Notes under the pieces: model-generated
What the model was told of the DNA's origin: nothing
What the model saw: only the letters and a program-made list of their open reading frames with translations
Databases searched by the model: none
Made by a program: the position numbers and the translations under genes
Shown: positions 1 to 10,323 of the stretch, piece by piece
How positions within the stretch are numbered: the first letter of the stretch is position 1
How the letters are laid out: the number at the start of each line of letters is the position of its first letter
Origin: Variovorax sp. 770b2
GTDB lineage: Bacteria > Pseudomonadota > Gammaproteobacteria > Burkholderiales > Burkholderiaceae_C
Assembly: GCF_900115685.1 (NCBI RefSeq)
Contig: NZ_FOXJ01000002.1
Span: forward strand, 620,001-684,000
Reading direction: 5' to 3'
Length of the DNA stretch: 64,000 bases

Positions 1-749
1 CGGTGGTGGTGTCGATGCTCAACAGCTACTCGGGCTGGGCCGCTGCGGGCATCGGTTTCAGCCTGAACAACGCGATGCTGATCGTGGCCGGTTCGCTGGT
101 GGGTTCCTCGGGCGCGATCCTCTCGTACATCATGTGCAAGGCGATGAACCGCTCGTTCTTCAACGTGATCCTGGGCGGCTTCGGCGGCGAGGCGGCCACC
201 ACCGGTGGCGCGGCCAAGGAACAGCGCCCGGTGAAGACCGGCAGCGCCGACGACGCGGCCTTCGTGCTCGGCAATGCCGAGACGGTGGTCATCGTGCCGG
301 GCTACGGCCTGGCCGTGGCGCGCGCACAGCACGCGGTGAAGGAGCTCGCCGCCAAGCTCACCGAGAAGGGCATCATCGTCAAGTACGCCATCCACCCGGT
401 GGCCGGCCGCATGCCGGGCCACATGAACGTGCTGCTGGCCGAGGCCGAAGTGCCCTACGACCAGGTGTTCGAGATGGAAGACATCAACGGCGAGTTCGGC
501 CAGGTCGATGTGGCGATCATCCTGGGCGCCAACGACGTGGTGAACCCTGCGGCGCACACCAAGGGCAGCCCGATCTACGGCATGCCCATTCTCGAAGCCT
601 ACAAGGCCAAGACGGTGATCGTGAACAAGCGCTCCATGGCGGCGGGCTACGCCGGCCTGGACAACGAACTCTTCTACATGGACAAGACCATGATGGTCTT
701 TGGGGATGCGAAGAAAGTAGTGGAAGATATGGGCAAGGCCATCGAATAG
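1..749 (+). CDS. pntB: NAD(P) transhydrogenase subunit beta, C-terminal part (cut by window edge)
   Basis: The frame is open from the left edge and ends with TAG at 747-749, so only about 249 C-terminal residues of a protein that is normally about 460-480 residues long are present. The first roughly 55 visible residues are hydrophobic membrane helices. The rest is the cytoplasmic NADP(H)-binding domain III, with the glycine-rich [12 protein letters not shown] stretch, the [16 protein letters not shown] segment and [10 protein letters not shown] near the end. PntAB couples proton translocation across the inner membrane to hydride transfer between NADH and NADP+. A strong terminator follows, so pntB is probably the last gene of its operon. 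The family call is secure; the true start is outside the window. Confidence 0.93.
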   Translation, partial: VVVSMLNSYSGWAAAGIGFSLNNAMLIVAGSLVGSSGAILSYIMCKAMNRSFFNVILGGFGGEAATTGGAAKEQRPVKTGSADDAAFVLGNAETVVIVPGYGLAVARAQHAVKELAAKLTEKGIIVKYAIHPVAGRMPGHMNVLLAEAEVPYDQVFEMEDINGEFGQVDVAIILGANDVVNPAAHTKGSPIYGMPILEAYKAKTVIVNKRSMAAGYAGLDNELFYMDKTMMVFGDAKKVVEDMGKAIE

Positions 750-790
750 GCCGGCGATCCGGGCCCGCCGCAAGGCGGGCCAGATCTTCG

Positions 791-818
791 CGGCGCCATT
801 CGAGCGCCGTTTTCGTTT
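791..818 (+). terminator. Rho-independent terminator after pntB
   Basis: A six-base-pair GC stem (CGGCGC at 791-796 with GCGCCG at 804-809) with a seven-base loop is followed directly by TTTTCGTTT. A second GC hairpin, GCCCGCCG / CGGCGGGC-like, lies just upstream at about 763-780. The site separates pntB from the fadD-like gene. Confidence 0.7.
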
Positions 819-858
819 CAGTTACCCGCAAGTTCCAAGACCTGGAGGAGACACATCC

Positions 859-2538
859 ATGACCGACCGCCCCTGGCTCAGCAGCTACCCGCAAGGCGTG
901 CCCGCCGACATCGACGCTTCGCACTATTCCTCGCTGGTCGGGCTCATGGAAGAGAGCTTCACCAAGTACGCCGACCGCACCGCCTACAGTTTCATGGGCA
1001 AGGACGTGAGCTACGCGGAGACCGACAAGCAGAGCAAGGCCTTCGCCGCGTACCTGCAGGGCCTGGGCCTCGTGAAGGGCGACCGCGTGGCCGCGATGAT
1101 GCCCAACTGCCCCCAGTACCCGATCGCGGTGGCGGCTATCCTTCGCGCGGGCCTCATCCTGGTGAACGTGAACCCGCTCTACACGCCGCGCGAGCTGGAG
1201 CACCAGTTGAAGGATTCGGGCGCCAAGGCCATCGTCATCATGGAGAACTTCGGCACCACGCTGCAGCAATGCATCGCGGCCACGCCGATCAAGCACATCG
1301 TGCTCACCTCGATGGGCGACCGCCTCGGTTTCCTCAAGGGCACGCTGGTCAACTACGTGGTGCGCAACGTCAAGAAGATGGTGCCGCACTTCAGCCTGCC
1401 GGGCGCCGTGCGCTTCAACGAGGCGCTTGAAAAAGGCGCGACCCGCAAGCTGCAGGCGCCGGTCATCGGGCCCGACGACGTGGCGGTGCTCCAGTACACC
1501 GGCGGCACCACCGGCGTGTCCAAGGGCGCAGTGCTCCTGCATCGCAACGTGATCGCCAACGTGTTGCAGTCCGAAGCCTGGAACGAGCCCGTGATGGCGC
1601 AGGTGCCGGCCAACGAGCAGCCTACCGGCGTGTGCGCGCTGCCGCTCTATCACATCTTCGCGTTCACGGTCGGCATGATGCTGGGCATGCGCACGGGCGG
1701 CAAGCTGATCCTGATCCCGAATCCGCGCGACCTCGCGGGCGTGCTGAAGGAGTTGTCCAAGCACACGATCCACAGCTTTCCCGCGGTCAACACGCTCTTC
1801 AACGGCCTGGCGAACCACCCCGACTTCAACACCGTCAACTGGAAGAACCTCAAGGTCTCCGTGGGCGGTGGCATGGCGGTGCAGGCCGCGGTCGCGAAGC
1901 TCTGGCTCGAGAAAACCGGCTGCCCGATCTGCGAAGGCTACGGCCTGTCGGAGACATCGCCCTCGACCACCTGCAACCCCACGAACAGCAAGGCCTATAC
2001 CGGCACCATCGGCCTGCCGCTTCCGAGCACCTGGCTCAAGCTGCTGGACGACGACGGCCACGAAGTGCCGATGGGCCAGCCGGGCGAGATCGCCATCAAG
2101 GGACCGCAGGTGATGGCCGGCTACTGGCAGCGCCCCGACGAGACCGCCAAGGTCATGACGCCCGACGGCTACTTCAAGAGCGGCGACATCGGCGTGGTCG
2201 ACGAGCGCGGCTACTTCAAGGTGGTCGATCGCAAGAAGGACATGATCCTGGTGTCGGGCTTCAACGTGTACCCGAACGAGATCGAGGACGTCGTTGCACA
2301 GATTCCGGGCGTGCTCGAATGCGCGGCGGTGGGCGTGGTCGACGACAAGACCGGCGAGGCCGTCAAGCTCGTGATCGTGAAGAAAGACGAGTCGCTCACC
2401 GAGGCGCAGGTGCGCGAATACTGCAGAGCAAACCTTACGGGTTACAAGCAGCCGCGAATCGTAGAGTTTCGTACGGACCTGCCGAAAACACCGGTCGGAA
2501 AGATCCTCCGCCGCGAGCTGCGCGACGCCAAGAAGTAA
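859..2538 (+). CDS. fadD: Long-chain acyl-CoA synthetase (AMP-forming), FadD type
   Basis: This 559-residue protein has the layout and size of E. coli-type FadD (about 560 residues). It should activate fatty acids to acyl-CoA through an acyl-adenylate, in the cytoplasm or at the inner membrane. The phosphate-binding motif YTGGTTGVSKG lies near residues 212-222 and GYGLSET near 360. The hinge and C-terminal block GYFKVVDRKKDMILVSG lies near 448-464, and the catalytic-lysine region PVGKILRRE is close to the end. The ATG at 859 is preceded by GGAGGAG at 844-850. The gene sits alone between the pntB terminator and the dpp operon. Chain-length preference cannot be read from sequence alone; a medium-chain or aromatic-acid ligase is a less likely alternative. 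Confidence 0.9.
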   Translation: MTDRPWLSSYPQGVPADIDASHYSSLVGLMEESFTKYADRTAYSFMGKDVSYAETDKQSKAFAAYLQGLGLVKGDRVAAMMPNCPQYPIAVAAILRAGLILVNVNPLYTPRELEHQLKDSGAKAIVIMENFGTTLQQCIAATPIKHIVLTSMGDRLGFLKGTLVNYVVRNVKKMVPHFSLPGAVRFNEALEKGATRKLQAPVIGPDDVAVLQYTGGTTGVSKGAVLLHRNVIANVLQSEAWNEPVMAQVPANEQPTGVCALPLYHIFAFTVGMMLGMRTGGKLILIPNPRDLAGVLKELSKHTIHSFPAVNTLFNGLANHPDFNTVNWKNLKVSVGGGMAVQAAVAKLWLEKTGCPICEGYGLSETSPSTTCNPTNSKAYTGTIGLPLPSTWLKLLDDDGHEVPMGQPGEIAIKGPQVMAGYWQRPDETAKVMTPDGYFKSGDIGVVDERGYFKVVDRKKDMILVSGFNVYPNEIEDVVAQIPGVLECAAVGVVDDKTGEAVKLVIVKKDESLTEAQVREYCRANLTGYKQPRIVEFRTDLPKTPVGKILRRELRDAKK

Positions 2539-2589
2539 GGGTTCGGCCCGGGTAGGGCCACGGCATCGATCTTGCATATTCGCGGGTCG

Positions 2590-3594
2590 ATGTTCAGATT
2601 CATATTGACCCGCGTGAGCCTGCTGGTGCCGACCTTCATCGGCATGACGCTGCTGGCCTTCTTTCTCATCCGGCTGGTGCCGGGCGACCCCATTGAAACC
2701 ATGGCCGGCGAGCGCGGGATCGATCCCGCGCGCCATGCCGAACTGCGCACCGCCTACGGCTTCGACAAGCCGATCCTCGTGCAGTACGGCATCTACATCG
2801 GCCGCGTGCTGCATGGCGACCTCGGCAAATCGATCATCACGCAGGACAAGGTGATGGGCGAGTTTCTCGCGCTCTTCCCCGCCACCGTGGAACTCGGCGT
2901 GTGCGCGATCCTTTTCGCGCTGCTGCTGGGCTTGCCCGCCGGCATCCTGGCGGCCGTGCGGCGCAACTCCATCTTCGACCACGGCGTGATGGCCACCTCG
3001 CTCACCGGCTACTCGATGCCGATCTTCTGGTGGGGGCTGCTGCTGATCCTGTTCTTCTCGGTGCAACTCGGATGGACGCCCGTTTCCGGGCGCATCGCGG
3101 TGCAGTACTTCATCGAGCCCGAAACGGGCTTCCTCCTGATCGACTCGCTGCGCGCCGGCGATACCGATGCCTTCTGGTCGGCGCTGCACCACCTCATTCT
3201 TCCGGCCATCGTGCTGGGCACCGTGCCGCTCGCGGTGATCGCGCGCATGACGCGCTCGGCCATGCTCGAAGTGCTCGGCGAGGACTACATCCGCACCGCG
3301 CGCGCCAAGGGGCTCTCGCGCTTTCGCGTGGTGGGCCTGCATGCGCTGCGCAATGCGCTGATCCCGGTCGTCACGGTCATCGGGCTGCAGGTGGGCGTGC
3401 TCTTCACCGGCGCGATCCTCACCGAGACGATCTTTTCCTGGCCCGGTGTCGGCAAGTGGCTCATCGAGGCCATCGGCCGGCGCGACTACCCGGTGCTGCA
3501 GGGCGGCATGCTGCTGTTGGGCGGCATCGTGATGCTGGTCAATCTTCTTGTCGACGTGGCCTACGGCGTCATCAATCCCCGTATCCGACGCTGA
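2590..3594 (+). CDS. dppB: Dipeptide ABC transporter permease DppB
   Basis: This is an inner-membrane permease of about 334 residues with the typical DppB/OppB layout: an N-terminal helix starting FRFILTRVSLLVPTF, a periplasmic loop with PGDPIETMAG, then five further hydrophobic segments. The EAA loop that contacts the ATPases reads VLGEDYIRTARAKGLSRFR, near residues 228-246. I chose the ATG at 2590. An in-frame TTG at 2572 would add six residues, but ATG fits the family N-terminus better. Its stop overlaps the dppC start (TGATG), so the two subunits are translationally coupled. It is the first gene of a dppB-C-D-F-A operon. Confidence 0.93.
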   Translation: MFRFILTRVSLLVPTFIGMTLLAFFLIRLVPGDPIETMAGERGIDPARHAELRTAYGFDKPILVQYGIYIGRVLHGDLGKSIITQDKVMGEFLALFPATVELGVCAILFALLLGLPAGILAAVRRNSIFDHGVMATSLTGYSMPIFWWGLLLILFFSVQLGWTPVSGRIAVQYFIEPETGFLLIDSLRAGDTDAFWSALHHLILPAIVLGTVPLAVIARMTRSAMLEVLGEDYIRTARAKGLSRFRVVGLHALRNALIPVVTVIGLQVGVLFTGAILTETIFSWPGVGKWLIEAIGRRDYPVLQGGMLLLGGIVMLVNLLVDVAYGVINPRIRR

Positions 3595-4505
3595 TGAACG
3601 CGACTTCGACCCCTCCCATCCCGACGACCGGTGCGAGCACCGCGCCGCCCGGCCCCTGGCGCGAGTTCTGGACCGCTTTCTCGGCGAACCGCGGCGCGGT
3701 CATCGGGCTCGTCACCATCGCCGTGCTGCTGCTCGTCGCGCTCCTCGCGCCGTGGATCGCACCGCACGCGCCCAACGAAACCAACAGCGCCGTCTTCCTG
3801 CAGCCGCCCGCCTGGCAGCAGGGCGGAACGTGGAGCTACCTGCTGGGCACCGACGCCATCGGCCGCGACATCCTGTCGCGCCTCATGTACGGTGCGCGGC
3901 TCTCGCTGTCGATCGGCGTTGCCGTCGTGGCGCTGTCGGTGGTGGCGGGCGTGGTGCTCGGTCTCATCGCGGGGTTTTTCCGCGGCGTGCTCGAGATCGC
4001 GATCATGCGGCTCATGGACATCGTGCTCACGCTGCCGAGCCTCCTGCTGGCCATCGTGATCGTCGCGATCCTCGGCCCGGGCCTCGTCAACGCGATGCTC
4101 GCGGTGGCCATCGTGGTGTTGCCGCACTACGTGCGTATCACGCGGGCGGCCGTCATCGCCGAGGTCTCGCGCGACTACGTGACGGCGGCGCGCGTGAGCG
4201 GTGCCGGCACGCTGCGCCTCATGTTCAGCGAGGTGCTGCCCAACTGCGCAGCGCCGCTGATCGTGCAGGCCTCGCTCGGCATTTCCACCGCCATCCTCGA
4301 TGCGGCGGCGCTCGGCTTCCTCGGCCTCGGCGCGCAGCCGCCATCGCCCGAGTGGGGAACGATGCTGGCCGACGCGCGCGAGTTCGTGCTGCGCGCCTGG
4401 TGGGTCGTGACCTTCCCGGGTCTCGCGATCCTCGCGGCGGTGCTGGCTTTCAATCTGCTGGGCGACGGTCTGCGCGATGCGCTGGACCCCAAACTGAAAC
4501 GATGA
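3594..4505 (+). CDS. dppC: Dipeptide ABC transporter permease DppC
   Basis: This 303-residue permease is the partner of DppB. A proline-rich cytoplasmic N-terminus of about 30 residues is followed by a first membrane helix near residues 40-62 and the conserved LGTDAIGRDILSRLMYGARLS segment that opens the permease domain. The EAA loop EVSRDYVTAARVSGAG lies near residues 189-204. The terminal helices end with the family-typical NLLGDGLRDALDPKL. The ATG at 3594 overlaps the dppB stop by one base. Between its stop and dppD there is a 118-bp gap that holds copy A of a dispersed repeat. Confidence 0.93.
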   Translation: MNATSTPPIPTTGASTAPPGPWREFWTAFSANRGAVIGLVTIAVLLLVALLAPWIAPHAPNETNSAVFLQPPAWQQGGTWSYLLGTDAIGRDILSRLMYGARLSLSIGVAVVALSVVAGVVLGLIAGFFRGVLEIAIMRLMDIVLTLPSLLLAIVIVAILGPGLVNAMLAVAIVVLPHYVRITRAAVIAEVSRDYVTAARVSGAGTLRLMFSEVLPNCAAPLIVQASLGISTAILDAAALGFLGLGAQPPSPEWGTMLADAREFVLRAWWVVTFPGLAILAAVLAFNLLGDGLRDALDPKLKR

Positions 4506-4530
4506 CAACTCTCCATGATTCAAGTCCAGG

Positions 4531-4620
4531 GGCGCCGCGGAACCGGCTTTGCCGGGCCGCAGGTGCAGCCCCCTGCAAGGGGGTTGGCGAAGCGACACGA
4601 AGTGCGCGAAGACTGGGGGT
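4531..4620 (+). repeat. Dispersed intergenic repeat, copy A
   Basis: A block of about 90 bp carries CGCGGAACCGGCTTTGCCGG at its left, a CCCCCTGCAAGGGGG hairpin in the middle and AGTGCGCGAAGACTGGGGG at its right. It recurs at 20743-20832 and 33538-33630, always in the same orientation on the + strand. Here it ends three bases before the dppD start codon. GGCTTTGCC also lets the left part fold into a small hairpin. It looks like a REP/BIME-type element rather than a transposon, and it contains no gene. Confidence 0.85.
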
Positions 4621-4623
4621 GAG

Positions 4624-5648
<1,025 letters not shown>

Positions 5649-5652
<4 letters not shown>

Positions 5653-6692
5653 ACAACGACAAGGGCGTGCCCGGCGACATCGTGGTCGAGGCCACCAATC
5701 TGCAGCGCACCTACGACGTGCGGCGCGGGCTCTTTCGCGCGCCGGCGCATCTGCGCGCAGTGGGCGACATCTCGTTCCGGCTCGAACGCGGCCGCACACT
5801 GGCGGTGGTCGGTGAATCGGGCTGCGGCAAGTCCACGCTCGCGCGCATGGTCGCGCTGATCGAGAAGCCGACGGCGGGGCAGCTCACGCTGGTCGGCGCC
5901 GATGCGGTGAACCCGCCGGCCGAGCGCAAGCGCGAGCTGCGCCAGGCCGTGCAACTCGTGTTCCAGAACCCCTACGGCTCGCTCAATCCGCGCAAGAAGA
6001 TCTCGGCCGTGCTCGAGGATCCGCTCGCGATCAACACCCCGATGGGCAAGGCGGAGCGCGCCACCAGGGCGCGCGAAATGCTCGCCCGCGTGGGCCTGCG
6101 TCCCGAGTACGCGAACCGCTACCCGCACATGTTCTCGGGCGGCCAGCGCCAGCGCATCGCGATCGCGCGCGCGCTCATGCTGTCGCCGCGCCTCCTGGTG
6201 GCCGACGAGCCGGTGTCGGCGCTGGACGTATCGATCCAGGCGCAGGTGCTGAACCTGCTGGCCGACCTGCAGGCCGAGCTGGGCCTTGCGTATCTCTTCA
6301 TCTCGCACGACCTGGGCGTGGTGCGGCATATCGCGCACGACGTGCTCGTGATGTACCTGGGCCATGCGGTGGAGCAGGGCCCCAAGGGGCGCATCTTCGC
6401 CCGGCCGCTGCATCCGTACACGCAGGCGTTGCTGGCCTCGACGCCGGGGCTCAGCAGCCAGCGCATCGTGTTGAAGGGCGAGCTGCCGTCGCCGCTGAAT
6501 CCGCCCTCGGGCTGCGTCTTCAACACGCGCTGCCACCACGTGCAGCAGCGCTGCCGCGAAGAGCGGCCCCTGCTGCGCGCGCTGGACGAGCGGCTGGTGG
6601 CCTGCCACTACGCAGAGAAGTTCCTCGATGGCGCGCCTCCCGTGCGCGCCGATGTCCCCGTGCTCGCCGTTCCGATGGCGACGAATCCCTGA
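5649..6692 (+). CDS. dppF: Dipeptide ABC transporter ATP-binding protein DppF
   Basis: This second ATPase of the importer has 347 residues. Walker A is GESGCGKST near residues 55-63, the signature is [12 protein letters not shown] near 162-173, and Walker B is LLVADEP near 182-188. The DPP/OPP C-terminal cysteine region is [15 protein letters not shown]. The N-terminus carries [16 protein letters not shown], the nucleotide-base contact strand of this family. The ATG at 5649 overlaps the TGA of dppD, so production of the two ATPases is coupled. A 39-bp gap with a T-rich stretch separates it from dppA. Confidence 0.93.
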
Positions 6693-6731
6693 GCAAGTTC
6701 GTTTTTTTCAACCGTGTCTGAAGGAGTCCCC

Positions 6732-8363
6732 ATGAAGACCCAACCCTCCGTTTCGCGCCGCTCACGAATGCTGGCGCTCCTGGCACCGACAGCGCTTGCG
6801 GCCCTTACCCTGGCCTCGGGCGCCGTGTCAGCCAAGACGCTGGTGTATTGCTCCGAAGGAAGTCCGGAGAATTTCTATCCGGGCATGAACACCACCGGCA
6901 CCTCGTTCGACGTGACCACGCAGGTCTACAACACCATCGTCGAGTTCGAGCGCGGCGGCACCAAGGTCACGCCGGGCCTCGCAGAAAAGTGGGACATCTC
7001 GGCCGACGGCACGGTCTACACCTTCCACCTGCGCAAGGGCGTGAAGTGGCACACCACGAGCAAGAGCTTCAAGCCCACGCGCGACTTCAACGCCGACGAC
7101 TTCATCTTCATGCTCGAGCGCCAGTGGAAGGAGAGCGATCCGTTCTTCAAGGTCACGAGCCAGAACCACTCGTACTTCAACGACATGGGCATGCCCAAGC
7201 TGCTGAAGACGGTGGACCGCATCGACGACTTCACCGTGAAGATCACGCTCAACCAGGCCGAGGCGCCGTTCCTCGCCAACCTGGCGATGCAGTACGCGGG
7301 CATCCAGTCCAAGGAATACGCGATCGCCATGCTGAAGGCCGGCACGCCCGAGAAGGTCGACCAGGACCCGATCGGCACTGGCCCGTTCTACCTCGTGCAG
7401 TACCAGAAGGACGCGATCATCCGCTTCAAGGCCTTCCCGCAGTACTGGGGCGGCAAGGCGAAGATCGACGACCTGATCTTTGCGATCACGCCCGATGCAT
7501 CGGTGCGCTGGGCCAAGCTGCAGAAGGGCGAATGCCACGTCATGCCGTACCCGAACCCGGCTGACCTGGACGCGATCCGCAAGGACCCGAACGTGCAGGT
7601 GCTGGAGCAGCCGGGCCTGAACGTGGGCTACCTCTCGTACAACACGACCAAGAAGCCCTTCGACGACGTGCGCGTGCGCAAGGCCATCAACATGGCGATC
7701 AACAAGAAGGCCATCATCGACGGCGTGTACCTCACGACCGGCGTTGCGGCCAAGAACCCGATCCCGCCGACCATGTGGTCCTACAACGATGCGGTGAAGG
7801 ACGATCCGTACGACCCCGAAGCCGCCAAGAAGCTGCTGGCGCAGGCCGGCTTCCCCGATGGCTTCAGCACCGACCTGTGGGCCATGCCGGTGCAGCGTCC
7901 GTACAACCCGAACGCCAAGCGCATCGCCGAGCTGATGCAGGCCGACCTCGCCAAGATCAACGTGAAGGCCGAGATCAAGAGCTTCGAATGGGGCGAGTAC
8001 CGCAAGCGCCTGCAGGCCGGCGAGCACCAGATGGGCATGCTGGGCTGGACCGGCGACAACGGCGATCCGGACAACTTCATGTACACGCTGCTGGGTTGCG
8101 CCTCGGCCAAGTCGGCCAGCGGCAGCAACATTTCCAAGTTCTGCTACCAGCCATATGAAGACATCGTGGTGAAGGCCAAGAGCACGACCAAGCAGGCCGA
8201 CCGCGACGCGCTCTACAAGAAGGCGCAAGTCATCTTCAAGGAGCAGGCGCCGTGGTTCACCATTGCGCACGCGGTGCAGCTGAAGCCGGTGCGCAAGGAA
8301 GTCGTCGACTTCAAGCTGAGCCCGTTCGGCCGCCACACGTTCTACGGCGTGGATATCAAGTAA
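6732..8363 (+). CDS. dppA: Periplasmic dipeptide-binding protein DppA
   Basis: This 543-residue extracytoplasmic receptor delivers di- and oligopeptides, or a related ligand such as delta-aminolevulinate or heme, to DppBCDF. It starts with a Sec signal peptide (basic MKTQPSVSRRSR, hydrophobic core, ASGAVSA cleavage region). The mature start, KTLVYCSEGSPENF, closely matches E. coli DppA. The SBP_bac_5 motif AEKWDISADGTVYTFHLRKG follows. The ATG at 6732 has AAGGAG at 6721-6726; an earlier in-frame ATG at 6714 would put residues before the signal peptide and is less likely. Being last in the operon is unusual, since dppA usually leads. mtnN follows three bases after the stop. Confidence 0.93.
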   Translation: MKTQPSVSRRSRMLALLAPTALAALTLASGAVSAKTLVYCSEGSPENFYPGMNTTGTSFDVTTQVYNTIVEFERGGTKVTPGLAEKWDISADGTVYTFHLRKGVKWHTTSKSFKPTRDFNADDFIFMLERQWKESDPFFKVTSQNHSYFNDMGMPKLLKTVDRIDDFTVKITLNQAEAPFLANLAMQYAGIQSKEYAIAMLKAGTPEKVDQDPIGTGPFYLVQYQKDAIIRFKAFPQYWGGKAKIDDLIFAITPDASVRWAKLQKGECHVMPYPNPADLDAIRKDPNVQVLEQPGLNVGYLSYNTTKKPFDDVRVRKAINMAINKKAIIDGVYLTTGVAAKNPIPPTMWSYNDAVKDDPYDPEAAKKLLAQAGFPDGFSTDLWAMPVQRPYNPNAKRIAELMQADLAKINVKAEIKSFEWGEYRKRLQAGEHQMGMLGWTGDNGDPDNFMYTLLGCASAKSASGSNISKFCYQPYEDIVVKAKSTTKQADRDALYKKAQVIFKEQAPWFTIAHAVQLKPVRKEVVDFKLSPFGRHTFYGVDIK

Positions 8364-8366
8364 GCG

Positions 8367-9131
8367 GTGGCCGCGCCCATTGCCATCGTCGCGGCGATGC
8401 ACGAGGAGCTGAAGGCGCTCCTCGCGCAGATGCCCGATGAGCAGCGTGTGCGCATCGCGGGACGCGACTTCTGGGTGGGCCATCTGCATGGCCAACCGGT
8501 GGTCGCGGTGCTGTCGCGCATTGGCAAGGTCGCGGCGGCTGTGACGGCCACGATGCTGCTCGAACGGTTCGCCGTGCGAGCCATTGTGTTCAGCGGTGTC
8601 GCGGGTGGCCTGGCGCCGGGTGTGAATGTCGGCGACGTGGTCGTGGCGACCGGGCTGCTTCAGCACGACATGGATGCCTCGCCGCTCTTTCCGAAGTACG
8701 AAGTGCCCTTGATGGGCATTTCGCGTTTCACGGCCGACGCCGCGATCAGCGATGCGTTGGCGGCCGTCGCGCAAGAGACGCTGCGTGACCCGGTGGCGCT
8801 GGTGGGGCAGAGCGCTGTCGATGAATTCGGCCTTCGGTCGCCGAAGGTGCATCGCGGCCTGCTGGTCAGTGGCGACCGCTTCGTCTCGACCGCTGCCGAA
8901 AGCCAAGCGCTGCGGCGCAATCTGCCCGACGCACTTGCCGTGGAAATGGAAGGCGCCGCAGTGGCGCAGGTGTGCCACGACTACGGCGTGCCCTTCGCGG
9001 CGATGCGGACGATTTCAGACCGCGCCGACGACGAAGCCCATGGCGATTTCGCGCGCTTCGTCGCCGAAGTGGCGAGCCGCTACAGCCTCGCGCTGGTCGG
9101 CGCGTGGCTCGCAAGGCAATCGGCTACTTGA
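8367..9131 (+). CDS. mtnN: 5'-methylthioadenosine/S-adenosylhomocysteine nucleosidase
   Basis: This 254-residue enzyme should hydrolyse methylthioadenosine and S-adenosylhomocysteine to adenine and the thioribose or ribosyl-homocysteine, clearing by-products of polyamine synthesis, methylation and quorum-signal synthesis. The N-terminal IAIVAAMHEELKALL carries the catalytic-base glutamate. SGVAGGLAPGVNVGDVVVA is the PNP/UDP phosphorylase-family core, VEMEGAAVAQV binds ribose, and TISDRADD carries the catalytic aspartate. It starts with GTG three bases after dppA, so it is probably co-transcribed with the dpp genes. Its last 8 bp overlap the end of convergent corA. It is about 20 residues longer than E. 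coli MtnN (232). Confidence 0.9.
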   Translation: MAAPIAIVAAMHEELKALLAQMPDEQRVRIAGRDFWVGHLHGQPVVAVLSRIGKVAAAVTATMLLERFAVRAIVFSGVAGGLAPGVNVGDVVVATGLLQHDMDASPLFPKYEVPLMGISRFTADAAISDALAAVAQETLRDPVALVGQSAVDEFGLRSPKVHRGLLVSGDRFVSTAAESQALRRNLPDALAVEMEGAAVAQVCHDYGVPFAAMRTISDRADDEAHGDFARFVAEVASRYSLALVGAWLARQSAT

Positions 9132-10110
9132 GCCAGCCGCGCCGGCGGAAGTACCACATCGGCACCAGCGCGCTGGCCGCCATCAGCACGATGGCATACG
9201 GATAGCCCATGGCCCAGTCGAGCTCGGGCATGAACTTGAAGTTCATGCCGTAGATGCTCGCGATCAGCGTGGGCGGCAAGAGCGCCACGCTCGCCACCGA
9301 GAAGATCTTGATGGTTTTGTTCTGGTTGATGTTGATGAAACCGACGGTCGCATCCATCAGGAAGTTGATCTTGTCGAAGAGGAACGCCGTGTGGTTGTCC
9401 AGCGATTCGATGTCGCGCAGGATTTGCCGCGCCTCTTCGAACTGCTCGGCGTTGAGCATCTTGCTGCGCATCATGAAGCTGACGGCGCGGCGCGTGTCCA
9501 TCACGTTGCGGCGGATGCGGCCGTTCAAGTCTTCCTGCCGCGCGATGAGGCCCAGCACCTCGCCGGCCAGCTCGTCGGTGACGTTGCCCGAGAGCACCTT
9601 CTTGCCGGCCACCTCGAGCTCGTCGTAGATGTTCTCCAGCGTGTCGGCCGAGTATTCGGCGTCGGCGTCGAAGAGCTTGAGCATCACTTCTTTTGCATCT
9701 TCGATCAGCCCCGGCGCGCGGCGTGCGCGCATGCGCAGGAGGCGGAACACGGGCACGTCCTCGTCGTGGATCGAGAACAGCACGCCGCGGCTGCGCAAGT
9801 CCGTGTTGTGCTGGTTGAGGATGAAGGCGACGCGCACCGTGCGCGGGTCTTCGTCGTCGTCGATCAAAAAGTCGGAGCGGATGTGCAGTTCGCCGTTGTC
9901 TTCTTCGTAGAAGCGGGCGGATTCCTCGATGTCCTCGTCCATCGCGTCTTCGGGAATCGAGAGACCGTAGTACTGCTTGATCCAGCGCTTTTCGTCCAGC
10001 GTGGGCGATTCGAGATCGACCCAGATCGGCTGGAACTTGGAGAGCTCCTCCAGCGACTCGATCTCTTCCTGGACGAGGCGGCCGTTGGCGAGCGTAAAGA
10101 TATTGAGCAT
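9124..10110 (-). CDS. corA: Magnesium/cobalt transport protein CorA
   Basis: This 328-residue homo-pentameric Mg2+ channel has a large acidic cytoplasmic domain of about 265 residues followed by two C-terminal helices. The selectivity signature YGMNF lies at the end of the first helix, followed by the periplasmic loop MPELDWAMGYPYA, the family-typical MPEL loop. The short basic tail RRRGWLK closes the protein. The ATG is at 10110, and the N-terminus MLNIFTLANGRLVQEE is typical of betaproteobacterial CorA. It converges on mtnN with an 8-bp overlap, so no terminator can lie between them. Confidence 0.93.
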   Translation of the reverse strand: MLNIFTLANGRLVQEEIESLEELSKFQPIWVDLESPTLDEKRWIKQYYGLSIPEDAMDEDIEESARFYEEDNGELHIRSDFLIDDDEDPRTVRVAFILNQHNTDLRSRGVLFSIHDEDVPVFRLLRMRARRAPGLIEDAKEVMLKLFDADAEYSADTLENIYDELEVAGKKVLSGNVTDELAGEVLGLIARQEDLNGRIRRNVMDTRRAVSFMMRSKMLNAEQFEEARQILRDIESLDNHTAFLFDKINFLMDATVGFININQNKTIKIFSVASVALLPPTLIASIYGMNFKFMPELDWAMGYPYAIVLMAASALVPMWYFRRRGWLK

Positions 10111-10323
10111 GGGCTCACTCCCGGGGATGACTGAACGGTAGGCGAGGGAGGGGCGCTTTCAATTCCCGGGCCCGGCGCGAGGCGCGTCAGAAGGGAGTTG
10201 AAAGCTGCCGAGACGGGGCGGTTTCCATGGGGAGTCTCCGGTTGCAGCGAGGCGCGATTATGTCACCGGCCACAAGGCGGCAAGATGGCCGGACTGGACG
10301 GACATACAGTAAAGTCGTGCCCC

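Noticed and set aside
517-3342. Very long open frame on the minus strand opposite fadD and dppB
   Set aside because: Sequence is arginine/histidine/alanine-rich without motifs and lies fully antisense to two well-supported genes; long antisense frames are expected at this GC content.
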